Positions 7,681 to 15,035 of a DNA stretch of 64,000 bases are shown here, piece by piece; position 1 is the first letter of the stretch, and each line of letters opens with the position of its first letter. A program made the translations under genes and the position numbers. This stretch comes from CADEED01 sp020442965. Its GTDB lineage: Bacteria > Pseudomonadota > Gammaproteobacteria > Steroidobacterales > Steroidobacteraceae. Below the pieces are notes generated by a model that saw only the letters and a list, made by a program, of their open reading frames with translations, did not search any database and was not told the DNA's origin. Location of the stretch: the NCBI GenBank assembly GCA_041395525.1, contig JAWLAH010000003.1:124001-188000 (forward strand). Direction: 5' to 3'.

Positions 7681-9504
7681 CTAGAGCGTATCGGTGCAAC
7701 TCGCGCCGACACCAAACTCGCTCGTCACTCCCGGGGGGGCTGATTGCAGATTGTTGAAGTCCTCCGCCGCCCCTGGCAAATCAAACCGAACCTGGCGCAC
7801 GAACTCCGAGCCCTGTACGGAGGTACGCGCGTCCAGTATGACGTCGACGTAGTAGGCGTACTGCATCGGATAGACAACCTGGACCTGCGCAAATCCACTC
7901 GCGTCCGTCGTGACGGTGCGCGGATTGACGGTCGCGATGTTGCCAGCTTCGATGCGGCCCGAGTTGTTGAAATCTTCCCCTGGGTTCAACACACCATCGC
8001 GATTGATGTCTTCATCATTGCAGGTTGCGGTGATGTTAGTAGTCCAGGAGTTCGCTCCTGCGACTCGGCGACCCTTGTAATAACGCTGCGACAGCACGCT
8101 GACATTGAGGGTCACGTTCGCGACTCCATTGCCGGTCGCATCCGTCACCTGAATGGCGTAGCGCACCTGATACTGCGTATCGTTGTTGATCTTTTCGATC
8201 TTGTTACCGGTACCGAGCGTCAAGAACAGCTCTTTATGCGCGACGGTCAGGCGCACGACGTCCTGCACGCCAGCGGCGCCGGCCACCGCCACGGTAACGA
8301 CAACGCCGTCCTGCGCCGTCGTCACGGAACCTGCCGTGTAAACCGACTGCGCTCGCCCTTGACTATCCGTCACGGCCGAAGCGGTCGACAGCGAGCCACC
8401 GGAAACGTCCTGCAGCGAGAAATTTACGGTTTTGTTCTTGACCAGATTGCCGGCCGAATCGCGTACTACGGCCGTCAGCACGCTTTGCTCGTTGGGGCCT
8501 ACCGTAAACGTACTGGCTTGCACCTCGACATCGGCGGCCGACGTAGCAACGAACTCGAGCGAGCGCTGCGATGACGCGGTTCCCGCGGTCGCACTGACAA
8601 CGGCGCCGCCTGCGTTCGTCGAGCTGATCGTGACGGTGGCATCGCCATTTCCATCAGTGGTGGCCGAGCCGGCCGACAACGTGCCGCGAGTCGTGGCGAA
8701 CTGAATCACCTGGCCGACGACCGGAACGCCAGCCTGTTGCCAGCGCACCGTCACCGGTTGCGAAGCGCCCAAGGCGACTTCGGTATTGGCGGCTGGCGCC
8801 GTAAAGGTGAACGCCGCACCGCTCACCGTCACGACCTGCTGGGCCGTGACCCCGAGCGCGGTGGCGGTGATGGTGTCGTTGCTGGCACCGTTTACCTTGA
8901 ACGTGAAATTGGCGCGGCCGTTGGCGTCGGTCGTGACACTGGCCGGCGTGAGCGTATTGCCACTCTGCGCCGAGGTGAGCGTCACCGCCCGATTCGCGAT
9001 GCCTTTGTCGGCACCGTCGATCAGTGCAATCGTGTAATTGCCGGTTTCGCCAGAGACCAGCGACGCGGGTCCCTGGATCGAGAGCCGCGAGCCGACGACA
9101 CGAACATCGACACTCTGCGCCACGCCACCCGCGGTGGCCGTCACCGTGATGGTTCGACTGCTCGGGTCGCCCGCGACACTCAATGTCGCTTCAGCGCTGC
9201 CGTCAGCCTTGGTGCTCGCATCGACTACCTGAACGCCGCCCGATGTTGCAGTGAACGCAACCGGCACGTCTTTCAGGAAATTGTTGTTGACACCGCGGAC
9301 AAACGCCCGGATCTGCGCAGGCGATGAACCGTCCGACGGGATCGTGGGTGCATCGGTCGTCACCGTGACGGTCGCGACCGTCGGCGCGACCGGCCCGGTG
9401 GGCGCCACGCCACCGCCCTTACGGAACGCGTCATTCGTACTGCTGCCGCCACATGAGGCGAGCAGCCAGGCCGCTGACAAAACTACTGCAACAATCTTAC
9501 GCAT
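7681..9504 (-). CDS. Lipoprotein with Ig-like (Big-1/invasin type) repeats and a calcium-loop motif, downstream of pilQ
   Basis: 607 residues. A short signal peptide ends in the lipobox LLASC with lipidated Cys18, then a Gly/Pro/Thr linker and about five beta-sandwich repeats of roughly 90 residues. Each repeat has phrases such as VTTDANGRANFTF or TTDGNGDATV typical of Big-1 domains (about 45-140, 140-232, 233-325, 326-420, 430-600). The last repeat holds an EF-hand-like loop at 499-510 (D-I-N-R-D-G-V-L-N-P-G-E) followed by a second D-x-N-x-S-G loop, which suggests Ca2+ binding. ATG 9504 was chosen as AGGTGA lies at the right distance upstream. It starts 47 bases after pilQ on the same strand. 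I infer an outer-membrane or surface-exposed partner of the pilus secretin; this is not established. Confidence 0.85.
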   Translation of the reverse strand: MRKIVAVVLSAAWLLASCGGSSTNDAFRKGGGVAPTGPVAPTVATVTVTTDAPTIPSDGSSPAQIRAFVRGVNNNFLKDVPVAFTATSGGVQVVDASTKADGSAEATLSVAGDPSSRTITVTATAGGVAQSVDVRVVGSRLSIQGPASLVSGETGNYTIALIDGADKGIANRAVTLTSAQSGNTLTPASVTTDANGRANFTFKVNGASNDTITATALGVTAQQVVTVSGAAFTFTAPAANTEVALGASQPVTVRWQQAGVPVVGQVIQFATTRGTLSAGSATTDGNGDATVTISSTNAGGAVVSATAGTASSQRSLEFVATSAADVEVQASTFTVGPNEQSVLTAVVRDSAGNLVKNKTVNFSLQDVSGGSLSTASAVTDSQGRAQSVYTAGSVTTAQDGVVVTVAVAGAAGVQDVVRLTVAHKELFLTLGTGNKIEKINNDTQYQVRYAIQVTDATGNGVANVTLNVSVLSQRYYKGRRVAGANSWTTNITATCNDEDINRDGVLNPGEDFNNSGRIEAGNIATVNPRTVTTDASGFAQVQVVYPMQYAYYVDVILDARTSVQGSEFVRQVRFDLPGAAEDFNNLQSAPPGVTSEFGVGASCTDTL

Positions 9505-9551
9505 GTGTGTGTTCACCTGATAACTGACGTGCTGTTCGGGTCCCTCACCCG

Positions 9552-11717
9552 TCAGTACACGCTGACCCCTTCACGCAGAATCTTCGGAGTAACGAAGATC
9601 AGCAGTTCGTCCTTGTTGTTGGTATTGCGAGTCGTCTTGAAGAGCCGCCCGAGTACGGGCACGTCACCGAGGTACGGCACCTTCTGTTCGGTCGCACGCT
9701 TCTCGGTCTCGAGGATACCGCCGAGCACGACGGTCTGGCCGTCGTTCACCAGCACCTGGGTGCTGATCTCGCGGGTGTCGATCGACGGAACATTGACGCC
9801 ACCCGAGCTCACCACGACCTGGCCGACCGAATCCTTCTTGACGTTGAGATCAAGAATGATGCGATTGTCGGGCGTAATCTGCGGTGTCACTTTGAGCGAC
9901 AGCACGGCCTTCTTGAACTGAATGGTGGTCGCGCCGGAAGACGCAGCCTCCTGGTACGGAATCTCCACACCCTGCTCGATGCTCGCCTCGCGCTGGTTAG
10001 CCGTGATGACACGTGGTGACGAGATGATCTCGCCGCGACCCTCGGCCTGCGCTGCCGACAATTCGAGGTCGACTATATAGTCGGAGCCCAGCAGCATGAA
10101 GGCGAGTCGACCGGCCGGATTCGACACCGGCAGATTGACGTTGTAGCGATTGGAAGCCCCGCCACCGACCGGTACTTCGATCGGGTAGGGTGTACCAGAA
10201 CCGCCCGACAGATTGTCGAGTGCGGAGCTCAAACTCGTATCGACCGACTCGGCGCTGCCCGACGTGACGAACACGCCATCGTTGCCATTCTTCTGGCTGC
10301 CGCTGAAGCCGGCGCGAACGCCCAGCTCGCGCGAGAAATCGTCATTGACGATTACGATACGAGCCTCGATCAGTACCTGTCGCACCGGGATATCGAGCGT
10401 GCCGACCAGACGACGGATATCGGCTAACCGATCGGCCGTGTCTTGCAGCAATAAAGTGTTGGTCCGCTCGTCGACCGCGACGCTGCCGCGTGACGACAGC
10501 AGTGAGCCACCACTGCCCTGCGCCTTGATCAGATCGGCAAGGTCCCCCGCTTTGGCGTAGTTGACTTGCAGATACTCGGAGCGCAGCGGCGCGAGTTCCT
10601 GAATGTCCTTCTTGGCGGCAAGTTCTGATTTTTCGCGTGCGGCCAGTTCGTCGGCCGGCGCAATGATGATCACGTTGTCGTCGCGACGCTTGTCGAGGCC
10701 CTTGGTACGCAGCACGATATCGAGGGCCTGATCCCAGGGAACATTCTGCAGCCGCAGCGTGACGCTGCCCTGCACGCTGTCGGACACGACGATGTTCTGG
10801 CCGCTGGCGTCCGCCAACAGCTGCAGCACCGCGCGGGTCTCGATGTCCTGGAAGTTGAGTGTAAGCCGCTCGCCCGTGTACTGACGCTTGGCCTCGGCCT
10901 GCTCCGCACTCTTGCGACGCGGCTGGACCTCGATCACGTATTGATCGTCAGACTGATATGCGAGCTGCTCAAAGTCGCCCGTGGCATTGATCGCGATGCG
11001 TGCGCCGTCACCGACCCGCGACACATCGAAATTGCTGACCGGCGTGGCGAAATCGACCGCATCGTAGCGGCGCATCAGGTTTCGCGGCACGTCGGCGCCC
11101 GCAAAATCGACGATGATCTGGTTGCCCAACTGCTTCAGGCTGATCGGCGTACGTGGATCGGATAGCCGCACGACAACGCGACCCGTACCATCATTGCCGC
11201 GACGGAAGTCGATCGAGCGCAACGCCCGCGGCCCGCCGGCTGCGGCGGCGCTGGGCGCCGAGGCGGCGCGCACCGGCGCCGCCGTGGCTACTGCGCCGGC
11301 GGCACCCAATGTCACAACAATCGTGTCACCGGTGACGTGAGTCTCGTACGGCACGAGCCGATCCAGGTTCATGACGAGGCGTGTACGACCAGCGGCTTCG
11401 GCGGCAAGAATGGTATCGAGTCCGGCGGAACGGACGTCGATGCGCCGTGACGGCAGGCCGAGGGTCGTGTTAGGCAGATCGAACGAAATACGCGCCGGGT
11501 TGTCGATCGTGAACGACAGCGGTTCCGGCGCCGGACCGGACAGCTTCATCGTGATCTGCAGCTGCTGACCTGGCAAGGTCTGCACATCGATCGCCTCGAG
11601 CGTGTTGGGAGCGCCCTGAGCGCCGGCTACCGTCGCGGTTGCGAGCAGACCGACAAATCCGGCCGCTAACCACAGGAATGTGGCGGCTACCAGTTGGCGG
11701 GCATTGAAATTCTTCAT
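9552..11717 (-). CDS. pilQ: Type IV pilus secretin PilQ
   Basis: 721 residues. Signal peptide (hydrophobic about 13-32, ending AGA), two AMIN-type beta domains that bind peptidoglycan (about 35-125 and 165-255), the secretin/TonB short N-terminal domain (LNFQDIETRAVLQLLAD near 285), an N1/NolW domain, and the C-terminal secretin barrel ending with the VPYLGDVPVLGRLF signature. It forms the outer-membrane channel for the pilus fibre. ATG 11717 has GGAG nine bases upstream; an earlier ATG at 11744 overlaps the pilP stop but has no ribosome site. Follows pilP with 23 bases between them. PilP is expected to link it to the inner-membrane PilMNO complex. Confidence 0.95.
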   Translation of the reverse strand: MKNFNARQLVAATFLWLAAGFVGLLATATVAGAQGAPNTLEAIDVQTLPGQQLQITMKLSGPAPEPLSFTIDNPARISFDLPNTTLGLPSRRIDVRSAGLDTILAAEAAGRTRLVMNLDRLVPYETHVTGDTIVVTLGAAGAVATAAPVRAASAPSAAAAGGPRALRSIDFRRGNDGTGRVVVRLSDPRTPISLKQLGNQIIVDFAGADVPRNLMRRYDAVDFATPVSNFDVSRVGDGARIAINATGDFEQLAYQSDDQYVIEVQPRRKSAEQAEAKRQYTGERLTLNFQDIETRAVLQLLADASGQNIVVSDSVQGSVTLRLQNVPWDQALDIVLRTKGLDKRRDDNVIIIAPADELAAREKSELAAKKDIQELAPLRSEYLQVNYAKAGDLADLIKAQGSGGSLLSSRGSVAVDERTNTLLLQDTADRLADIRRLVGTLDIPVRQVLIEARIVIVNDDFSRELGVRAGFSGSQKNGNDGVFVTSGSAESVDTSLSSALDNLSGGSGTPYPIEVPVGGGASNRYNVNLPVSNPAGRLAFMLLGSDYIVDLELSAAQAEGRGEIISSPRVITANQREASIEQGVEIPYQEAASSGATTIQFKKAVLSLKVTPQITPDNRIILDLNVKKDSVGQVVVSSGGVNVPSIDTREISTQVLVNDGQTVVLGGILETEKRATEQKVPYLGDVPVLGRLFKTTRNTNNKDELLIFVTPKILREGVSVY

Positions 11718-11740
11718 TCGATCCATCTCCCTGTCGCGGA

Positions 11741-12283
11741 TCATCGTGTATTCAGGGCGAGCGCGGCTGGGCGTTCCATATACCCACCGAGACCGTCCGG
11801 AGTAATTTCCACGACGCTAATCTTGGAAGGCGAGATCTCGACGACCTTGCCGTCGCTCTGGCCTACGTAGTTACCAGGCTGCACGCGATGTACGAGGCCG
11901 TCCTTGGTCTGCACCAGACCATAGGTGTGGGTATCGATCTTCAACGTACCGACCATTTTTAACGTATCGAGCGAAAACTGCTCGAGGAATTCGCGATTGC
12001 GCCGCTGATCAGGACGCAACTGTGCGGAACCGGGTCCAGACGGGCCTTGACCACTGCCGCCCGGCTGAAATGGCGAACGCATCGTCGCAGCGGAATACGC
12101 AAATGACTCGTAGGGCTTCACTTCAGGCAGCGGCTCGACGCGGCCACCCGGTTGTTGCTTGGTATCGCTGATGAAGCGATCGAGCTCGTCGTTCTTGCTC
12201 GAGCACGCGCCTAACGATAACGCCATGGCCAGCGCCAATAGCACCCGCACACGCAAATCTCCGGGATTTCCTGCCCTGACCAT
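11741..12283 (-). CDS. pilP: Type IV pilus assembly lipoprotein PilP
   Basis: 180 residues with a lipobox LGAC (Cys27) and a disordered, Gln/Gly/Pro-rich linker before the C-terminal beta-domain containing TMRSPFQP, LDTLKMVGTL and VQPGNYVGQSDGKV, all standard for PilP. Anchored in the inner membrane by lipid, it contacts PilN-PilO and the secretin PilQ. ATG 12283 is preceded by AGGGG at a spacing of seven bases; an upstream ATG at 12388 would put 35 charged residues before the signal peptide and is unlikely. Confidence 0.93.
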   Translation of the reverse strand: MVRAGNPGDLRVRVLLALAMALSLGACSSKNDELDRFISDTKQQPGGRVEPLPEVKPYESFAYSAATMRSPFQPGGSGQGPSGPGSAQLRPDQRRNREFLEQFSLDTLKMVGTLKIDTHTYGLVQTKDGLVHRVQPGNYVGQSDGKVVEISPSKISVVEITPDGLGGYMERPAALALNTR

Positions 12284-12305
12284 GCTGTTGCCCCTGCTCA
12301 CTTGC

Positions 12306-12971
12306 TTACTCTGCGCCGCCGTTGATCTGTCGATTGGCCTGTTCCGCCTTGCGCTTTTCGGCCTCTGCGGCAGCAATTTCTTCTTCATCGAGATATCGAT
12401 ACGTCTTGGCCGTCAGATCGAGCGTCAACTGATCGAACGAGTCTTTCTCCGCCGCTTTGATCGCTATATCGTGCAGTGTCACGATGCGCGGCAGCGCCGC
12501 GATGCCACTGACGAATTCGCCAAACTGATGGTAACTACCACTGAGCCGAATTTTGATCGGCAGCTCCGCGTAGAAGTCTTTCTTGATTTCCGGCGCCGGC
12601 TGAAAGAGCTTTTCCTGCAAGCCGGAGGCGACACCTACCTGCGAGATATCGACCAGCAGGCTGGGCACCTCGGTCTTGCCTGGAAGCTGACGCAGCAAGG
12701 CACCGAACGAGCGACCGATATCGGCCAACTGCTGCTCGTAGATCGCGAGGTTGGCGGCTTTGGAATGCTTAGTCTGGAATTCGCCGCGCAGAGTCTGTTC
12801 AACTTGCACGCTCTGATCGAGCAGCGGCTTCTGTTTGTCCCAGACCAAGAAATAGAACAACAGCCCAAGCACGATCACGAACGCGATACCCACAACGCCA
12901 GCGCGTACGGGCAGTGGCCAACGGCCAGGATCGTTCGGATCCAGTGCACGCAGATCGTCTAATACGCTCAT
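12306..12971 (-). CDS. pilO: Type IV pilus inner-membrane protein PilO
   Basis: 221 residues: a short cytoplasmic tail, one membrane helix at about 26-46, a coiled-coil (about 50-95) and a ferredoxin-like periplasmic domain with the FSGSYHQFGEF-type segment (here LSGSYHQFGEFVSG). Partner of PilN in the alignment subcomplex. ATG 12971 has GGGAG upstream; it lies four bases after the pilN stop. The Ala/Glu/Lys-rich C-terminal tail is somewhat long but ordinary. Confidence 0.93.
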   Translation of the reverse strand: MSVLDDLRALDPNDPGRWPLPVRAGVVGIAFVIVLGLLFYFLVWDKQKPLLDQSVQVEQTLRGEFQTKHSKAANLAIYEQQLADIGRSFGALLRQLPGKTEVPSLLVDISQVGVASGLQEKLFQPAPEIKKDFYAELPIKIRLSGSYHQFGEFVSGIAALPRIVTLHDIAIKAAEKDSFDQLTLDLTAKTYRYLDEEEIAAAEAEKRKAEQANRQINGGAE

Positions 12972-12975
12972 ACGC

Positions 12976-13578
12976 TCAGCTCCCCGCCTGGGCGCGGTGC
13001 TGTCGCGGCTTGCTGGCATCTTCCGCCGGCTCGGGACTGACCACGGTTACCTGATCGGCGAACAACACGAACGACGAACCCAACGGCCCGTTCTGCTTGT
13101 TCTCAATAACTTCCAGCTCCGGATTCTTGAGCCAGCTCGACTCGTCGATCCGACGCATGAAGGCTGATACACGCGTCGAGGATTGCGCCACGCCCTCGAG
13201 CTTGAGGCGCTTGTCCGTTTGCGTGATACCGGTGAGATAGGTGCCATCAGGGACTGTCTTGGCCAGCTCATCGAACACATGCACGATCTCGGGACGCGAG
13301 CGCTGCAACTTCTCGATGATGTCCATGCGCGCGATGAAGCGGTTTTTTTCCTGCTCCAGGCTGTTGATCTTTTCGATTTGTTTGTCGAGTTCGGCGATCT
13401 CGGTACGAAGGCGCTGATTGCGTTCTTCTTGTGAACGAATCATGCCGTCGAAGGTGAGATAGCCGACGAAAGCGACCGCGCAGGCAGCGAGCGCCGCGCC
13501 GCCGAGCGCGATCAGAAATCGTGTTTTCTTCTCGCGACGTTGCTCAGCGCGCCAGGGCAGGAGGTTGATACGTGGCAT
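12976..13578 (-). CDS. pilN: Type IV pilus inner-membrane protein PilN
   Basis: 200 residues beginning MPRINLLPWR, the conserved cytoplasmic N-terminus that inserts into PilM. One membrane helix at about 22-44, then a coiled-coil and a small periplasmic domain (GTYLTGITQ, LEGVAQSS). The start ATG shares one base with the pilM stop (TAATG at 13580-13576), indicating coupled translation. Confidence 0.95.
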   Translation of the reverse strand: MPRINLLPWRAEQRREKKTRFLIALGGAALAACAVAFVGYLTFDGMIRSQEERNQRLRTEIAELDKQIEKINSLEQEKNRFIARMDIIEKLQRSRPEIVHVFDELAKTVPDGTYLTGITQTDKRLKLEGVAQSSTRVSAFMRRIDESSWLKNPELEVIENKQNGPLGSSFVLFADQVTVVSPEPAEDASKPRQHRAQAGS

Positions 13579-14639
13579 TAGTCGAAGCTCCGCAGCGCAA
13601 GACCGCAAGCTGTTAGCAGCGCAGTGGCATCACGCGCCACCGCCTGCGCCTTGGCTCGCGACGACAGTTTCATCGTTCCGAGCGGATCGCCACGCTCGGC
13701 GCTGATGCCGACGCGGCTCGAGATGACGTCGGCGACACCCGAAATATTGGCGCAGCCGCCGCAGACCAGAATCTTCTCGGGCTGCTCACGACCCGAACCT
13801 GACGCGAGATAGAACTGCAATGAGCGACTGACCTGTTGCGTCATGTCGTCGATGAACGGATCGAGCACCTCAGCCTGGAAATTGCCCGGTAAACCGCCTT
13901 CTTTCTTGGCGCGGCCGGCTTCTTCCATCGAGAGCCCGTAGGTGCGCATGATTTCTTCGGTGAGTTGCTGGCCACCGAAAGTGAAATCGCGCGTGTAGAT
14001 GACCTTCATGTTGCGCAGCACCGAGAACGTCGTGCTGCTGGCACCAAAATCCACGACCGCGATGGTACGGTCGATGCCGCCGTCCGGCATCTGATGCTGC
14101 ATCAACTTGCAGGCATTCTCGAGTGCAAATGCCTCCACATCCACGATCTTGGGCGTCAGCCCGGCGGCGCTAACAGCAGCCTGCCGTTGCTCGACGTTCT
14201 CCGAACGGGTTGCCACCAGCAATACGTCATTTGTCTCGGGATCCTTCTCGGACGGGCCCAGCACCTCGAAATCGTAGGCGACTTCGTCCATTGGAAAGGG
14301 GATGTACTGATCAGCCTGCATCTCGACCTGGGCCTCGAGATCCGCTTCGCGCAGATTGCGCGGCATCTGGATGACCTTGGTGATGGCCGCGTCGCCGGAA
14401 ATGGCGATCGCAACCTCTCGGCTCTTGGCACCGGCGCGCTTGACGGCGCGGCGGATGGCTTCGCCCACCGCCTCGGCGTCAACGATCGCCTTTTCGTTCA
14501 TGGCGTTTTGCGGCGTCGGCTCCGCCGCATAAGATTCGACTCTATAGGACCCCCCTGCGCGCGACAGTTCGATCAATTTGACCGACGACGTCGTTATGTC
14601 AAGCCCAAGCAGGGGGCGATCCTTACGTAGAAGGAACAT
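13578..14639 (-). CDS. pilM: Type IV pilus actin-like ATPase PilM
   Basis: 353 residues with the FtsA/actin fold: phosphate-1 segment LLGLDITTSSVKL near residue 12, the DFGASSTTFSV phosphate-2 segment near 200, and LVCGGCANISGV near 300. Cytoplasmic ATP-binding protein of the PilMNOPQ machine. ATG 14637-14639 was used; the GTG just before it is equally possible, with AAAGG nine bases ahead of that GTG. First gene of the operon, separated from its predicted promoter by a long leader containing a c-di-GMP riboswitch. Confidence 0.94.
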   Translation of the reverse strand: MFLLRKDRPLLGLDITTSSVKLIELSRAGGSYRVESYAAEPTPQNAMNEKAIVDAEAVGEAIRRAVKRAGAKSREVAIAISGDAAITKVIQMPRNLREADLEAQVEMQADQYIPFPMDEVAYDFEVLGPSEKDPETNDVLLVATRSENVEQRQAAVSAAGLTPKIVDVEAFALENACKLMQHQMPDGGIDRTIAVVDFGASSTTFSVLRNMKVIYTRDFTFGGQQLTEEIMRTYGLSMEEAGRAKKEGGLPGNFQAEVLDPFIDDMTQQVSRSLQFYLASGSGREQPEKILVCGGCANISGVADVISSRVGISAERGDPLGTMKLSSRAKAQAVARDATALLTACGLALRSFD

Positions 14640-14790
14640 CACTTTTTCATACCTTTCAGTGAGTTACGCCCTGATTCGCGCGGTGGGTTTAGAATGGCCG
14701 ACACTATATAACAGCATGAAGTTAAATTGAACGAGACCTTCCTCACGAAACACACTCAATTGGGCCTCGCTGCATCCGGAAACGTGATCA

Positions 14791-14806
14791 CCGGCTCAAA
14801 AGCCGG
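14791..14806 (-). promoter_or_regulatory. Hairpin in the pil leader, possible part of the riboswitch expression platform
   Basis: CCGGCT and AGCCGG form a perfect 6-bp stem with the loop CAAA (plus-strand reading). It lies about 85 bases downstream of the aptamer on the minus-strand transcript. There is no U-run after it, so it is not a simple terminator by itself. Role inferred from position only. Confidence 0.35.
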
Positions 14807-14892
14807 GCTTATCCGCGGCCGCAGAGGACCACGAGTCGAGAGTGGCGACGAGTGGGACCCCCGCGAGGCCAAGCGACCGGCTCGCGATTCGA

Positions 14893-14985
14893 CTCCCGTC
14901 GGCAACCCCGCTGTCGTGGGTCCCTTGGAACCCGTAGACCGGAAGCTTTGCGTCCTCACCTTTCGGTGAGTTTGCCCATCAACAG
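14893..14985 (-). promoter_or_regulatory. Cyclic di-GMP-I (GEMM-I) riboswitch upstream of pilMNOPQ
   Basis: Reading the minus strand, the segment contains in order the GEMM-I signature: GGGCAAAC, a 6-bp stem CTCACC/GGTGAG closed by a GAAA tetraloop, GACGCAAAGC with the A that stacks between the two guanines, TTCCGGTCTA forming the tetraloop-receptor side, a second stem GGGTTC/GGACCC, and AGCGGGGTTGCC. The position equivalent to G20 of the V. cholerae Vc2 aptamer is G, and the C that pairs with the other guanine is present, so c-di-GMP rather than cAMP-GMP is the expected ligand. Together with the promoter placed immediately before it, this predicts c-di-GMP control of the pilus alignment complex. 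The sign of control cannot be read. Confidence 0.9.
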
Positions 14986-14990
14986 CATTT

Positions 14991-15019
14991 ACTATGCATA
15001 GGTGCCGACGCCGGCGCAA
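14991..15019 (-). promoter_or_regulatory. Predicted sigma-70 promoter for the riboswitch-pilMNOPQ transcript
   Basis: Minus strand -35 TTGCGC (15019-15014), exact 17-base spacer, -10 CATAGT (14996-14991). Transcription would start near 14984, exactly at the 5' edge of the GEMM aptamer. The -35 box almost touches the ribosome site of the divergent PBP1a gene. Confidence 0.6.
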
Positions 15020-15035
15020 TAAGGTGTAAGAGCCC

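Larger units (their letters stand above)
14640..15035. other. 396-base divergent intergenic region between pilM and the PBP1a gene
   Basis: No protein gene fits here. On the minus strand it holds a predicted promoter (14991-15019), a c-di-GMP-I aptamer (14893-14985), a short hairpin (14791-14806) and about 250 bases of further leader before pilM. On the plus strand the PBP1a ribosome site AAGGTG is at 15021-15026, directly against the pil promoter. An AT-rich TTATATAG stretch around 14704-14712 could serve a second promoter in either direction. Confidence 0.75.
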
